Source of the DNA: Rhodoblastus sp. | Lineage (GTDB): Bacteria > Pseudomonadota > Alphaproteobacteria > Rhizobiales > Beijerinckiaceae | DNA: 64,000 nucleotides | Reading direction: 5' to 3' | NCBI RefSeq assembly: GCF_019449565.1 | Contig: NZ_JAGRPM010000057.1 | Location: forward strand, 116,001-180,000 | Shown: piece after piece, positions 41,167-49,810 of the stretch | How positions within the stretch are numbered: the first letter of the stretch is position 1 | Layout of the letters: each line of letters opens with the position of its first letter | Notes under the pieces: model-generated | The model's database searches: none | What the model was told of the DNA's origin: nothing | What the model saw: the letters and a program-made list of their open reading frames with translations, nothing else | Position numbers and translations under genes: made by a program

Positions 41167-41448
41167 ATGACGATTCGCTTTTCGAAATTCACCGTGCTGG
41201 GCCTCGCCGCCATTCTCGGCGGCGCGACGGCCCTCGCCACGAATATTGGTCTCGTTATGGGCGGCGCCTGCCGCTCCACGTCGACTCTTGCGCAAGCGAT
41301 CCCGCCAGCCTCGACAGCTTCCAATCAGGCCCCCGCGTCAGCTCCGCCGGAAATGATGAAGATCGTGCCTGCAGAGGTGATTGAGTCCCACCCCCAAGAC
41401 TTCATCGGAACCGGGGATCAAAGCGCAGGCTACTGGACCCCGCCTTGA
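41167..41448 (+). CDS. Small secreted or membrane-anchored protein of unknown function
   Basis: 93 aa with a very good ribosome-binding site (AAGGAGG, 4 nt before ATG). One hydrophobic segment near the N terminus (TVLGLAAILGGATALATNIGL), which could be a signal or anchor, then a Ser/Ala/Pro-rich stretch and a short conserved-looking tail (KIVPAEVIESHPQDFIGTG). I do not recognise the family. It lies between the PII gene and a minus-strand unknown gene inside the islet. Confidence 0.65.
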   Translation: MTIRFSKFTVLGLAAILGGATALATNIGLVMGGACRSTSTLAQAIPPASTASNQAPASAPPEMMKIVPAEVIESHPQDFIGTGDQSAGYWTPP

Positions 41449-41476
41449 TTCGAAATGCTTTCGTCGTGCGATAACG

Positions 41477-41509
41477 AAAAACCCCGCAGCCGGCTTTCAC
41501 CGTGCGGGG
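41477..41509 (-). terminator. Rho-independent terminator for the minus-strand unknown gene
   Basis: Seven-bp stem (CCCCGCA / TGCGGGG) followed on the minus strand by five T residues, 38 nt past the stop of the gene at 41547-41867. Confidence 0.8.
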
Positions 41510-41546
41510 CATGCTATCTAGAACGCCAGGATTTGAGACAGCCTGA

Positions 41547-41867
41547 TCAAGAATGCCAATTCGGGCCGTCTATACCGACGAGCTGATCAAAGACGATTCC
41601 TAGGTTCTCGGGGAAGATGTTTGTCGCCTCGCGCACAAGAGGAGCTTGGAATGTGCCAGGTAGAAGCGCTCCGAAACAATCGATCGTGAAGCGGCCATTC
41701 GGCTGAACGGATATATCCACGATCCTCACGTGACTTGGGTTTCTTCGGCTCAATTGGAAGGTAACGTGCGCCGTATCAAAAGTGAAATCACGTGCGCCGA
41801 TCACAGCGAGATGTTCGTCGCCGCCGAGTCGCGCCTTGATGCCGTCGAGAGAGATTTGGGCAAGCAT
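41547..41867 (-). CDS. Small unknown protein in the islet
   Basis: 106 aa, no signal peptide or membrane helix. It starts MLAQISLDGIKARLGGDEH, later FTFDTAHVTFQLSRR and VRIVDISVQPNGRFTIDCFG, which suggests a beta-rich fold. GGGAG 7 nt before the ATG and a clear terminator downstream support a real monocistronic gene. I do not recognise the family; lower GC than neighbours by eye. Confidence 0.65.
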   Translation of the reverse strand: MLAQISLDGIKARLGGDEHLAVIGARDFTFDTAHVTFQLSRRNPSHVRIVDISVQPNGRFTIDCFGALLPGTFQAPLVREATNIFPENLGIVFDQLVGIDGPNWHS

Positions 41868-42330
41868 TGGCTTTCTCCCATCTCAAAAATCTGTGCGCAG
41901 TATTTCTGGTCCAGTTGTTATCAAAGGGTTACATAGGCTGCTAAAGGGCGCGTAACCTTTTTAGATTCAATTTGAACGATGCACGATAAAGTGAAACGCC
42001 CGCCAGTACATCCGTGGCGGGCGTATTGCAGTTGCGGGACGGGAGGCTGGCCCGCGTCTTTGAACCCTGCGCCCGAAAGCTTGCCAGGGCCTTACGAAAA
42101 CCGATCGCCGGTACGTCCGCGGCGACCCGTCAGTTGGCTTGAGCCGATGGGAAGGAAAGCTCATCGTGGATTCGATGTGGGGGCACATTCTCACTTCGAC
42201 AAGAGCGCTTCCCGTTGGAGCGCGGGCGTCGTCGCTGTTTGACCATTGGATTGATTTCAGCGAGCGGGGTTTGCGATAGTGACGACCGAGTGGACGTTTC
42301 TAAAGGATGAATGGTAGCGAGGTCGCCAGC
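41868..42330. other. Intergenic, no convincing gene; hairpin inside
   Basis: Two short overlapping frames on opposite strands lack ribosome-binding sites and any known motif. A perfect 10-bp inverted repeat (ACGCCCGCCA / TGGCGGGCGT, 41996-42024) is present; read on the minus strand it is followed by a T-rich stretch, so it could terminate the minCDE transcript. Confidence 0.45.
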
Positions 42331-42639
42331 TTATCGCGACGCCGCCGCTGCTTTGGCGAGCGTTGCTTCTTGATGGGCGGGCTTGGCGCTAACCTTCTCG
42401 GTCGGAATCTCCACATCGATTTCAAGTGTGGAAACGGAGCCTGCCTGACCCATCTTGACGGTCAGAGCTTCTGGCGCAATCTCAACATGTTTCGCGATGG
42501 TCGCCAATATTTCGTCCCGCAGAATAGCGATGAGATTGCGAGGCCCCAGTGTGATTCGCTCATGCGCGAGCAGAATTTGCAACCGTTCACGCGCGACCGG
42601 CGCCGTGCCGCGAGGCTTGAAGAAGTTGAGTAGGTTCAT
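42331..42639 (-). CDS. minE: Cell division topological specificity factor MinE
   Basis: 102 aa. The N-terminal membrane-binding/anti-MinCD helix (MNLLNFFK, then ERLQILLAHERI) and the C-terminal dimer domain (EVLAT-like ILATIAKHVEIAPE, VSTLEIDVEIP) are both present. MinE stimulates the MinD ATPase and drives pole-to-pole oscillation. The start overlaps the minD stop by 4 bp. The C-terminal ~20 residues are an Ala/Lys-rich extension. Confidence 0.95.
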   Translation of the reverse strand: MNLLNFFKPRGTAPVARERLQILLAHERITLGPRNLIAILRDEILATIAKHVEIAPEALTVKMGQAGSVSTLEIDVEIPTEKVSAKPAHQEATLAKAAAASR

Positions 42640-43451
42640 GCCGCCCTCCGGCCGAGAATGCGGTTGAGGAAAGACTTCTTTTCGCCGGGAATAACCATGG
42701 GGATCGTTTCGCCCATAAGGCGACGCGAGGCGTCCTCATAGGCCCGCCCCGCCAGGCTCGTCGACCCGTTCATCGTGATGGGAGCGCCGAGATTGGAAGC
42801 GCGCAGGATGTCCTCGCTTTCGGGAATGATCCCGAGCAAAGGAATTGAGAGGATGTCGAGCACGTCGGCGACGCTGAGCATTTCGCCGCGGCTCGCGCGT
42901 CCAGCGTCAAAGCGGGTCAGCAGCAACTGCTTGTCCATGCGCAGACCTTGTTCGGCGCGAAGCGTTTTGGAATCCAGCAATCCAATGATGCGATCCGAAT
43001 CGCGAACCGACGACACTTCCGGGTTTGTGACCACCACCGCCTCGTCGGCGAAGCGCATCGCAAGCAAAGCTCCCCGTTCGATCCCGGCAGGACTGTCGCA
43101 GAGAACCCAGTCGAACATGCCGCGCAATTCACCTATGACCTTTTCGACACCTTGTTCCGTCAAGGCATCCTTGTCACGGGTCTGCGAGGCGGCTAGCAGG
43201 CTCAGCGTTTCGATGCGCTTGTCGCGGATCAGCGCCTGGGGCAACTTGGCGTCGCCCTGGGCGACGTTGATCAGGTCATAAACAACGCGACGCTCTGCGC
43301 CCATCACCAGATCGAGATTGCGGAGCCCGACATCGAAATCGACGACACATACCCGCTTGCCGCTCTTGGCCAAAGCCGCCCCGATAGAAGCCGTCGAGGT
43401 CGTCTTTCCCACTCCGCCTTTTCCTGACGTCACCACAACGACTTTGCTCAT
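42636..43451 (-). CDS. minD: Septum site-determining ATPase MinD
   Basis: 271 aa ParA/MinD-type ATPase with the deviant Walker A GKGGVGKTT at residues 10-18, LDLVMG, and the switch DSPAGIERGA. The C-terminal amphipathic helix that anchors it to the membrane is clear (KKSFLNRILGRRAA). It recruits MinC to the membrane and keeps the Z ring at mid-cell. Starts 12 nt after minC and overlaps minE by 4 bp, so the three are one operon. Confidence 0.97.
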   Translation of the reverse strand: MSKVVVVTSGKGGVGKTTSTASIGAALAKSGKRVCVVDFDVGLRNLDLVMGAERRVVYDLINVAQGDAKLPQALIRDKRIETLSLLAASQTRDKDALTEQGVEKVIGELRGMFDWVLCDSPAGIERGALLAMRFADEAVVVTNPEVSSVRDSDRIIGLLDSKTLRAEQGLRMDKQLLLTRFDAGRASRGEMLSVADVLDILSIPLLGIIPESEDILRASNLGAPITMNGSTSLAGRAYEDASRRLMGETIPMVIPGEKKSFLNRILGRRAA

Positions 43452-43463
43452 CGCACACCCCTT

Positions 43464-44171
43464 TCAATTCAAAATTCGGAATTTCAGGTAGCCTTCGGCC
43501 AGGCGGATCTCGAGACTTTTACCCTCGGTCTTTGGGTCCATATTTTCGGCAGTCGCATAGGCGCCGCCGATGCAAAGCAGTTCGGCTCGCGCTTCAGTGC
43601 AAAAAATGCGCGCATCGGGCGTGCCGGACACGCCCGCGATGATGCGGCCCTGCACCGCTCCATAAATATGGACAGATCCGCCCGCAATGATTTCGGCGCC
43701 TGAAGCCACGCGGCCTATGATAGTGATGTCGCCCTCGAGATTGGAGATCGTCTGTCCCGAGCGCACCGGCGCATCGATGATCAATGTCCGGCTATGGGCT
43801 GCGGGCGGCCGCTCCACCGCGGGAGCCTTGCTTTCAGCTGGAGCTTCCGGTTGATCGACAGGCCGTCCTCCCGTCACATTAGGCGGCAGATGCGGACCGA
43901 CCAAAGACCGGCTGGCGCCTTCTGCGCCCATGACGCGGATATGGCGGCGCGCCAACTGGCTCAGCAGGTCACGATAATCCATGAGAGAAATATCGGCCTG
44001 GGCCATGTCTAGGATGATGGGCTTATTGGCAAAAAAATTCGGGGAGCGGGCCAGCCAGCCGTCCAGCGTCTCGAGCCACTCGACCAAGGGCTCAACCGGC
44101 TGCAAAACGAACGCTATCAGCGAATGCGTTCTCAGGTTCAGCGTGGCAGGAGAGCGCACATGGGCGTTCAT
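43464..44171 (-). CDS. minC: Septum site-determining protein MinC
   Basis: 235 aa. The N-terminal domain inhibits FtsZ polymerisation; the C-terminal beta-helix (about residues 130-235: VRSGQTI, GDITIIGRVASGAEIIAGGSVHIYG) binds MinD and FtsZ. The ATG at 44171 has GGGA 7 nt upstream, so I prefer it to an in-frame ATG at 44195. First gene of minCDE, with a CtrA-like site in its promoter region. It lies about 130 bp inside the right repeat of the islet. Confidence 0.94.
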   Translation of the reverse strand: MNAHVRSPATLNLRTHSLIAFVLQPVEPLVEWLETLDGWLARSPNFFANKPIILDMAQADISLMDYRDLLSQLARRHIRVMGAEGASRSLVGPHLPPNVTGGRPVDQPEAPAESKAPAVERPPAAHSRTLIIDAPVRSGQTISNLEGDITIIGRVASGAEIIAGGSVHIYGAVQGRIIAGVSGTPDARIFCTEARAELLCIGGAYATAENMDPKTEGKSLEIRLAEGYLKFRILN

Positions 44172-44214
44172 CGATGCATCCCGTTTGTGTTTCATTAACC
44201 ATGCATTGCAATGG

Positions 44215-44229
44215 TTTACGAAATGTTAA
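44215..44229 (-). promoter_or_regulatory. CtrA-like site upstream of minC
   Basis: On the minus strand TTAA-N7-TAAA, one base off the CtrA consensus TTAA-N7-TTAA. In Sinorhizobium meliloti CtrA is reported to control the min genes. An imperfect inverted repeat (AACCATGCA / TGCAATGGTT) lies next to it at 44197-44216. Confidence 0.4.
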
Positions 44230-44299
44230 CGACGCTGATGGCGTCTTCATGGGGCTTTCAGAAAGCAGTGGCAATCTCAAGAAATTATAGAAATCCTAT

Positions 44300-44345
44300 T
44301 TCCCAAGCTGTATGTCGTGAGTTCGATTCTCATCGCCCGCTCCAA
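44300..44345 (+). repeat. Attachment-site-like direct repeat, right copy (tRNA-Gly 3' fragment)
   Basis: 46 nt identical to the tRNA-Gly segment at 40133-40178, but without the 5' half of a tRNA, so it is not a functional tRNA gene. Confidence 0.85.
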
Positions 44346-44353
44346 TTCCCCAA

Positions 44354-44401
44354 AGGCGCAGCTCTCCTGGGTGGCGCCGCTCTGCTCGGTGGCGCGCCGC
44401 C
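44354..44401 (+). repeat. Imperfect short tandem repeat next to the right islet border
   Basis: Two and a half units of about 18 nt (GGCGCMGCTCT-type) between the tRNA fragment and cdh. Confidence 0.45.
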
Positions 44402-44447
44402 TGGAAAAAATGCTAAGGGAGCGGCCCCGACGCCGGATGATCCGCCC

Positions 44448-45218
44448 TTGCACCGCGCCTTTCCCGCATTTTGCTCTTTGCTGAGTCTGCTCGCGCTGGC
44501 TCTGTCGGCTCTGACTTGCGCAACCCGCCCTGCGGGCGCCTTCGAGGGCCGCGCGTTCGGGCGCGACGGATTGTGGCGCATCGTTCACGGAATCTGCGCG
44601 CCGGTCAGCCGGGTCACCGGGGTCGTTCTGCCCTGCCTCGCGGTGGATCACGACAAGGGTTCCGCGACCTTGCGCGCCCCCGACGACGACACCCATATCA
44701 TCGTCACGCCGCTGGAGAAGATTTCGGGCGTCGAAAGCCCGTCCCTGCTGCGGACCGACACGCCGAATTACTGGGCCAACGCCTGGAGCCAGCGTGACTG
44801 GGTGGTCCAGGGCGCCGGCCAGCAGCTGCGCTGGAACGATCTCGGCATGGCGGTCAATTCGCGTCCGGGGCGCAGCCAGGACCAGCTCCATATCCATGTC
44901 GATTGCGTGCAGCCCACGGTCCGCAAGGCGCTGGCCCACGCGGTCAATGGGCAGAAAAGCTGGTTCGATCTCGATCTGCGCCCCTCCGCCGGGCATTATC
45001 GCGCCCGGCGCCTGAAGGAAGGCGATCTCGACCAGAACATCTTCCGCATGGTGGCGACGGAAATTCCCCACGCCAAGGACGACATGGCGCGCCAGACCAT
45101 CGCCATGATCGGCGTCGAGGATGCGAAATACGGGCGCGGCTTCATCCTGCTCGTCGCCGGGAACGGCGGCCACGCGGAAGAACTGCTCGACCATCAATGC
45201 CGCGTCGCGCGGGGCTGA
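44448..45218 (+). CDS. cdh: CDP-diacylglycerol pyrophosphatase
   Basis: 256 aa, close to the 251 aa of Escherichia coli Cdh. It splits CDP-diacylglycerol into CMP and phosphatidate. Motifs: DGLWRIVHGICAP, LPCLAVDHDKGSATL, KISGVESPSLL and the HIT-like QLHIHVDC, which carries the catalytic histidines. One N-terminal hydrophobic helix anchors it to the inner membrane. No ATG is in frame; TTG at 44448 with GGA 7 nt upstream gives the family-like N terminus. The sequence upstream of it in the same frame crosses the tRNA fragment and is not coding. Confidence 0.85.
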   Translation: MHRAFPAFCSLLSLLALALSALTCATRPAGAFEGRAFGRDGLWRIVHGICAPVSRVTGVVLPCLAVDHDKGSATLRAPDDDTHIIVTPLEKISGVESPSLLRTDTPNYWANAWSQRDWVVQGAGQQLRWNDLGMAVNSRPGRSQDQLHIHVDCVQPTVRKALAHAVNGQKSWFDLDLRPSAGHYRARRLKEGDLDQNIFRMVATEIPHAKDDMARQTIAMIGVEDAKYGRGFILLVAGNGGHAEELLDHQCRVARG

Positions 45219-45323
45219 ACCCGCCTAATTGAGACATTTGCTTTTGGCGCCCCGGTTGCTAATGACACCGCGACGGGCGAACTTCGCCCAAGAACTCCCT
45301 TTCCCGATCGATCGAGGCTCCCG

Positions 45324-45554
45324 ATGCCGATCTACGGCTATCAATGCAAGAAATGCGGCTCATCCTTTCAGACCCTGGTGCGCGGCGGCGAAGAACCGGC
45401 TTGCCCCTCCTGCGGCGCCGTCGAGCTGGAGCAGCAATTATCCCTCATCGCCACGCCGGCGCGCGGCGGCGACAGCGACGCCCCGGCGGCTTGCTCAAAT
45501 GCCGGCGCCGGCCCGTCCTGCGCCGCCTGCCCCGGCGCGTCGATGTTCGGCTGA
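45324..45554 (+). CDS. FmdB-family zinc-ribbon protein
   Basis: 76 aa. The CxxC pair in YQCKKCGSSF and the second pair in ACPSCG form the FmdB-type zinc ribbon of about 40 residues, followed by an Ala/Gly/Cys-rich tail with further cysteines (CSNAG, CAACPG). Such proteins often sit next to regulatory or C1-metabolism genes but the role is unknown. Ends 13 nt before the methyltransferase gene, so the two may be cotranscribed. Confidence 0.85.
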   Translation: MPIYGYQCKKCGSSFQTLVRGGEEPACPSCGAVELEQQLSLIATPARGGDSDAPAACSNAGAGPSCAACPGASMFG

Positions 45555-45567
45555 GGAGGCCAAAATC

Positions 45568-46242
45568 ATGGCGGAGCGCGGCAGCCTCAGCGCCATGAGC
45601 CGCGTCGGCTGGGTCATCGGCGGCGCCTTCGCCTATTACGCCTTGCCGATCTGGGGCTGGGGCGGCTTCGAGCCTTTCCTGCTCCACCCCGCCTTCTGGG
45701 CGCTAACCATCGTCTATTTCGGCCTCGCCGCCATCGCCTTGTTCTGCGGCGGCAATCTCTCGCCCGGAATTCGCGAGGATCGCGACAATCGCTGGGTGCT
45801 TCCCGCTTTCGCCATTCTCGGCCTCGTCAACGGCTATTTGCCCGCCTGGGGCGACCGGCATGACATTCTTTCGCTCGGCGGCGAAGGGCTTCGCTGGAGC
45901 GGCGTAGGCCTGTTCGCGATCGGCGGCTGGCTGAGGCTTTGGCCGGTGGCCGTGCTCGACGACCGCTTTTCAGGCCTCGTCGCCATCCAGCCCGGCCATC
46001 GCCTTGTGACCGACGGGATCTACCGCTTCATCCGCCACCCCTCCTATCTCGGCCTTATGCTCGGCTCGCTGGGCTGGGCTTTCGTCTTCCGCTCCGGCCT
46101 CGGACTCATCGTCACGGCCTTGACGTTGCCGCCGCTGCTCGCGCGCATCGATGCCGAAGAAAACCTGTTGCAGGCGCATTTCGGCGCGGAATACGCCGCC
46201 TATCGCGCGCGCAGCTGGCGGATGATCCCCTTTATCTGGTAA
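45568..46242 (+). CDS. Isoprenylcysteine carboxyl methyltransferase-like membrane protein
   Basis: 224 aa with about five or six membrane helices. The C-terminal half shows the ICMT/PEMT pattern GHRLVTDGIYRFIRHPSYLG and EENLLQAHFGAEYAAYRAR, which binds S-adenosylmethionine at the membrane face. In bacteria the methyl acceptor of these proteins is usually unknown. The start at 45568 is set by GAGGAGG 8 nt upstream; an open frame back to 45229 is not used. Confidence 0.85.
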   Translation: MAERGSLSAMSRVGWVIGGAFAYYALPIWGWGGFEPFLLHPAFWALTIVYFGLAAIALFCGGNLSPGIREDRDNRWVLPAFAILGLVNGYLPAWGDRHDILSLGGEGLRWSGVGLFAIGGWLRLWPVAVLDDRFSGLVAIQPGHRLVTDGIYRFIRHPSYLGLMLGSLGWAFVFRSGLGLIVTALTLPPLLARIDAEENLLQAHFGAEYAAYRARSWRMIPFIW

Positions 46243-46346
46243 GCGCCGATGCAAGCAGGCGCCCGGGTTTTCGCCTATCGGCGCCGGGAAAATCGCGGCT
46301 ATATTGACGTGAATGCGCGACCGCGCGAAAAATTCGGGACCTCTCC

Positions 46347-47096
46347 ATGAAGACCATTCTCGTCACCGGCGCCACCGCCGGGTTCGGCGCAACTTTCGCC
46401 CGCCGCTTCGTCAAGGACGGCCATCGCGTCATTGCGACGGGCCGGCGCGTCGAGCGCCTGCAGGAGCTCGCGCAGGAACTCGGCCCCGCCGTGCTGCCGC
46501 TGGCTCTGGACATGACCGACGCCAAGGCCGTGGACGGTTTCGTGGACTCGCTTCCCCAGGAATGGCGGCAGATCGACGTGTTGATCAACAACGCCGGACT
46601 CGCGCTCGGCCTCGGACCGGCCTGGGAATCCGACCTTTCCGACTGGGACCGGATGATCGCCACCAATGTCTCCGGCCTCGTCCACCTCACCCGCGCGGTG
46701 CTGCCGCAGATGGTGGCGCGCAATGATGGGCTGATCATCAATCTCGGCTCGGTCGCGGGCGACTATCCCTATCCCGGCGGCCACGTCTATGGCGCTACAA
46801 AAGCTTTCGTGCTGCAATTTTCGCTGAATTTGCGCGCCGATCTCGCCGGGCTGAACGTCCGTGTGACCAATATCGAGCCGGGCATGGTCACGGGTTCGGA
46901 ATTTTCGAAGGTGCGCTTCGCGGGAGACGATTCCAAGGCCGATGCGGTCTATGCCGGGACCAAATCGTTGACGCCGGAGGACATTGCCGAAACCGCCGCC
47001 TGGCTGGTCGGGCTGCCCCCGCATGTCAATATCAACCGGATCGAAATGATGCCGACCTGTCAGGCCGCCGGCCCGTTCATAGTGAAACGGGGCTGA
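46347..47096 (+). CDS. SDR-family oxidoreductase (YdfG-like)
   Basis: 249 aa short-chain dehydrogenase. The cofactor loop GATAGFGATFARRF with a following basic residue (TGRRVERL) suggests NADP. The active site holds Ser in NLGSVAGDYPYPGG and Tyr-x3-Lys in VYGATKAFV. It is closest in pattern to YdfG/serine 3-dehydrogenase-like enzymes. GGGA 7 nt upstream supports the ATG. A tandem copy of the last 17 nt, including the stop codon, follows. Confidence 0.9.
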   Translation: MKTILVTGATAGFGATFARRFVKDGHRVIATGRRVERLQELAQELGPAVLPLALDMTDAKAVDGFVDSLPQEWRQIDVLINNAGLALGLGPAWESDLSDWDRMIATNVSGLVHLTRAVLPQMVARNDGLIINLGSVAGDYPYPGGHVYGATKAFVLQFSLNLRADLAGLNVRVTNIEPGMVTGSEFSKVRFAGDDSKADAVYAGTKSLTPEDIAETAAWLVGLPPHVNINRIEMMPTCQAAGPFIVKRG

Positions 47097-47118
47097 TTTT
47101 CGAAACGGGGCTGATTTT
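47084..47118 (+). repeat. Tandem duplication across the SDR stop codon
   Basis: Two exact 17-nt copies of GAAACGGGGCTGATTTT (47084-47100 and 47102-47118), the first containing the stop codon. Confidence 0.85.
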
Positions 47119-47122
47119 TATA

Positions 47123-47151
47123 TTGCTGATCGCGGCAACCGCGATCAGCAA
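47123..47151. terminator. Perfect hairpin between SDR and trxA genes
   Basis: Thirteen-bp perfect stem (TTGCTGATCGCGG / CCGCGATCAGCAA) with a CAA loop, then AGTTTTCG. Likely a terminator shared by the two convergent genes; the T-run is short. Confidence 0.6.
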
Positions 47152-47176
47152 AGTTTTCGTGTCAGATGGTCGACGC

Positions 47177-47497
47177 TCAAATCGCGCCATTGATCCATTT
47201 GGCGAGTTCGCCCTTGGGCGCGGCGCCGACTTTCTGCGCAGCGACCTTGCCGTCCTTGAACAGCATCAGCGTCGGGATCGAGCGGATGCCGAGCTTGCCG
47301 GCGACGGCCGGGTTCTCATCGACATTGAGCTTCACGATCTTGACCTTGCCGGCGTAATCCTTGGCCAGCTCTTCGAGCGATGGGCCGATCATTTTGCACG
47401 GGCCGCACCATTCCGCCCAGAAATCCACGACAACCGGCTCCGCGGACTTGATGACATCGGATTCGAACGTGGCGTCGGTGACTTTTTCGGTGGACAT
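47177..47497 (-). CDS. trxA: Thioredoxin
   Basis: 106 aa, the size of a canonical thioredoxin. The redox motif WCGPC lies in [12 protein letters not shown] and the cis-proline in [10 protein letters not shown]. It reduces disulfides of cytosolic enzymes such as ribonucleotide reductase. The ATG at 47497 has GAGG just upstream; the long open frame beyond it is shadow sequence. Convergent with the SDR gene; the next gene upstream on the same strand is ygiQ, 131 nt away. Confidence 0.96.
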   Translation of the reverse strand: MSTEKVTDATFESDVIKSAEPVVVDFWAEWCGPCKMIGPSLEELAKDYAGKVKIVKLNVDENPAVAGKLGIRSIPTLMLFKDGKVAAQKVGAAPKGELAKWINGAI

Positions 47498-47628
47498 GAG
47501 AACCTCGCGTGCGGCGGGATGCGAATCCCTGGGCCAGTGGGAAAGTTGAAGCCGAAAGTAGGTAGGCCGACACTGAGCGTCAAGCGCGCCAGCGCCGCAC
47601 CTTCCTTGCGTCGAAGCAAGAGCAAGAC

Positions 47629-49689
47629 TCACGCCGGAAAGACGCCCTTGGTGAGAAATTTCCGCGCCTTGTTGTTGCGCTGGCCTTTGTCGGTCCCTTT
47701 CAAAACTCCCTGGCGACGGCCCTCGCCCCCTGCGCCTGTGCCGGCCGGCTGCCATTGCGGCACCAGCTGGTGCTTGCCGGGGCCGATGAGATCGGCGCGG
47801 CCCATGGCCTTGAGCGCCTCGCGCAGCATCGGCCAGTTTTCCGCGTCGTGATAACGCAAAAATGCCTTGTGAAGCCGGCGCTGGCGCAACCCCTTGATGG
47901 CCGAGACCTGCTCGGACGCCCCATGCCGCACGGGCTTGAGCGGGTTGAAGCCGGAATGATACATCGCCGTCGCCAAGGCCATGGGCGAGGGCAGGAAGGT
48001 CTGCACCTGATCGGCGCGATATTTGTTGCGCTTCAGCCAAAGCGCGAGATTCATCATGTCTTCGTCGCTGGTGCCCGGATGGGCGGCGATAAAATAGGGG
48101 ATGAGGAAATATTCCTTCTTGGCCTCGCGCGCGGCCTTGTCGAACATTTCCTTGAACGTGTCATAAGCCCCGATGCCCGGCTTCATCATCTTGGACAGCG
48201 GGCCGCCTTCAGTATGTTCGGGCGCGATCTTGAGATAGCCGCCGACATGATGCGCGACCAGCTCGCGCACATAGGCCGGGCTTTTCACGGCCAGATCGTA
48301 GCGCACGCCGGAGGCCACCATCACCTTCTTCACGCCCTTGATCTCGCGGGCTTTCCTGTAAAGCTCGATCAGGGCGTCGTGGCTGGTGTTCAGGTTCTTG
48401 CAGATGTCGGGATAGACGCAGGAGAGCCGTCGGCAGACGCTTTCCGTCTCCTTGTCCTTGCAAGCCATGCGATACATGTTGGCGGTCGGCCCGCCGATGT
48501 CGGAAATGATCCCGGTAAAGCCTTCGCCCTTGTCGCGGATCTCCTCGATCTCCTTGAGGATCGAATCCTGCGAACGACTCTGGATGATGCGGCCCTCGTG
48601 CTCGGTGATCGAGCAGAACGAGCAGCCGCCGAAACAGCCGCGCATGATGGTGACCGAATGGCGGATCATCTCCCAGGCCGGGATTTTCGCTCCCTCATAG
48701 ACGGGATGCGGCGCGCGGGCGTAGGGCAGGCCATAGACCGCGTCCATCTCCGGCGTGGTCAGCGGAATGGGCGGCGCCGTGAGCCAGACTTCCCGGCCGC
48801 CATGTTTCTGGACCAGCGGGCGGGCGTTGCCGGGATTGCTCTCCCGATGCAGAACGCGCGAGGCGCGGGCGTAGCTTTCCGGCTCCGCCACGACCTGCTC
48901 GAAGCCGGGCAGGCGCACGACGACATTGTCGCCCTTGACGTGAACGCCCTCGTCGCCGTCGAGATCCTCCGCATGGGCCTCGGTCCAGCCTTCGGGCGTG
49001 GCGTCGCGCATGAAGGCGAGCCCGCGAATGTCGGAAAAATCCTGCGCCAAGCCCTTTTTGGCGATGCGATGGGCGACATCGACCAGCGCCCGCTCGGCAT
49101 TGCCGTAAAGCAGCAGGTCCGCCTTGGAATCCATCAGGATCGAGCGGCGGATCTTGTCCGACCAATAATCGTAATGGGCGATGCGGCGCAGCGAGGCCTC
49201 GATGCCGCCAATGACGATCGGCGCGTCCGAAAAGGCCTCGCGGCAGCGTTGGGCATAGACGATGACCGCGCGATCCGGGCGCTTGCCGCCCTCGCCATGC
49301 GGCGTATAGCTGTCGTTGTGACGCAGCCGGCGATCCGAGGTGTAGCGGTTGACCATCGAATCCATATTGCCCGATGTCACGCCGAAGAAGAGATTGGGCT
49401 TGCCCAGCTGCTTGAAGGCTTCCGCGTCCTTCCAGTCCGGCTGCGCGATGATGCCGACGCGAAACCCCTGTGCTTCGAGCAGGCGGCCGATGATCGCCAT
49501 GCCGAAGCTCGGATGATCGATATAGGCATCGCCCGTGACCAGCACGATGTCGCAGCTATCCCAGCCGAGCGCCTCCATCTCCGGGCGCGACATGGGCAGA
49601 AAGGGCGCCGTCCCGAACCGGTGCGCCCAATATTTGCGATATGAAAACAATGGCTTGGCCGCGTGCGCGGCAATTTTCGGCTCGGACAT
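47629..49689 (-). CDS. YgiQ-family radical SAM protein
   Basis: 686 aa. An N-terminal domain ([22 protein letters not shown], residues about 30-300) precedes the radical-SAM core with the cluster motif [17 protein letters not shown] (Cys-x3-Cys-x2-Cys). The middle [24 protein letters not shown] is diagnostic for UPF0313/YgiQ. The reaction is unknown. The Lys/Arg/Gly-rich C-terminal tail is variable in the family. Confidence 0.93.
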   Translation of the reverse strand: MSEPKIAAHAAKPLFSYRKYWAHRFGTAPFLPMSRPEMEALGWDSCDIVLVTGDAYIDHPSFGMAIIGRLLEAQGFRVGIIAQPDWKDAEAFKQLGKPNLFFGVTSGNMDSMVNRYTSDRRLRHNDSYTPHGEGGKRPDRAVIVYAQRCREAFSDAPIVIGGIEASLRRIAHYDYWSDKIRRSILMDSKADLLLYGNAERALVDVAHRIAKKGLAQDFSDIRGLAFMRDATPEGWTEAHAEDLDGDEGVHVKGDNVVVRLPGFEQVVAEPESYARASRVLHRESNPGNARPLVQKHGGREVWLTAPPIPLTTPEMDAVYGLPYARAPHPVYEGAKIPAWEMIRHSVTIMRGCFGGCSFCSITEHEGRIIQSRSQDSILKEIEEIRDKGEGFTGIISDIGGPTANMYRMACKDKETESVCRRLSCVYPDICKNLNTSHDALIELYRKAREIKGVKKVMVASGVRYDLAVKSPAYVRELVAHHVGGYLKIAPEHTEGGPLSKMMKPGIGAYDTFKEMFDKAAREAKKEYFLIPYFIAAHPGTSDEDMMNLALWLKRNKYRADQVQTFLPSPMALATAMYHSGFNPLKPVRHGASEQVSAIKGLRQRRLHKAFLRYHDAENWPMLREALKAMGRADLIGPGKHQLVPQWQPAGTGAGGEGRRQGVLKGTDKGQRNNKARKFLTKGVFPA

Positions 49690-49810
49690 GGACTCTTTGC
49701 TGAATAGGCGGCGTGACGCGGCGCGCTAAAATCTCGTTTCGCGGCGAGGCTCGTGTGCGGACGGGTCCCATAGCGCGATTTTTTCAAGAATAGCAATTTT
49801 GGAGGGAAAA

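Noticed and set aside
41967..42242. Two overlapping short frames on opposite strands in the islet
   Set aside because: Arg/Pro-rich products without SD or conserved pattern; a perfect hairpin lies in the middle, more consistent with intergenic sequence.
44211..44447. N-terminal extension of cdh across the tRNA fragment
   Set aside because: The translated tRNA fragment and tandem repeat are not protein-like; the family N terminus begins at the TTG at 44448.
47755..49644. 629-codon plus-strand frame opposite ygiQ
   Set aside because: Shadow of the YgiQ gene; composition dominated by Asp/Arg/His/Ala as expected from antisense reading.
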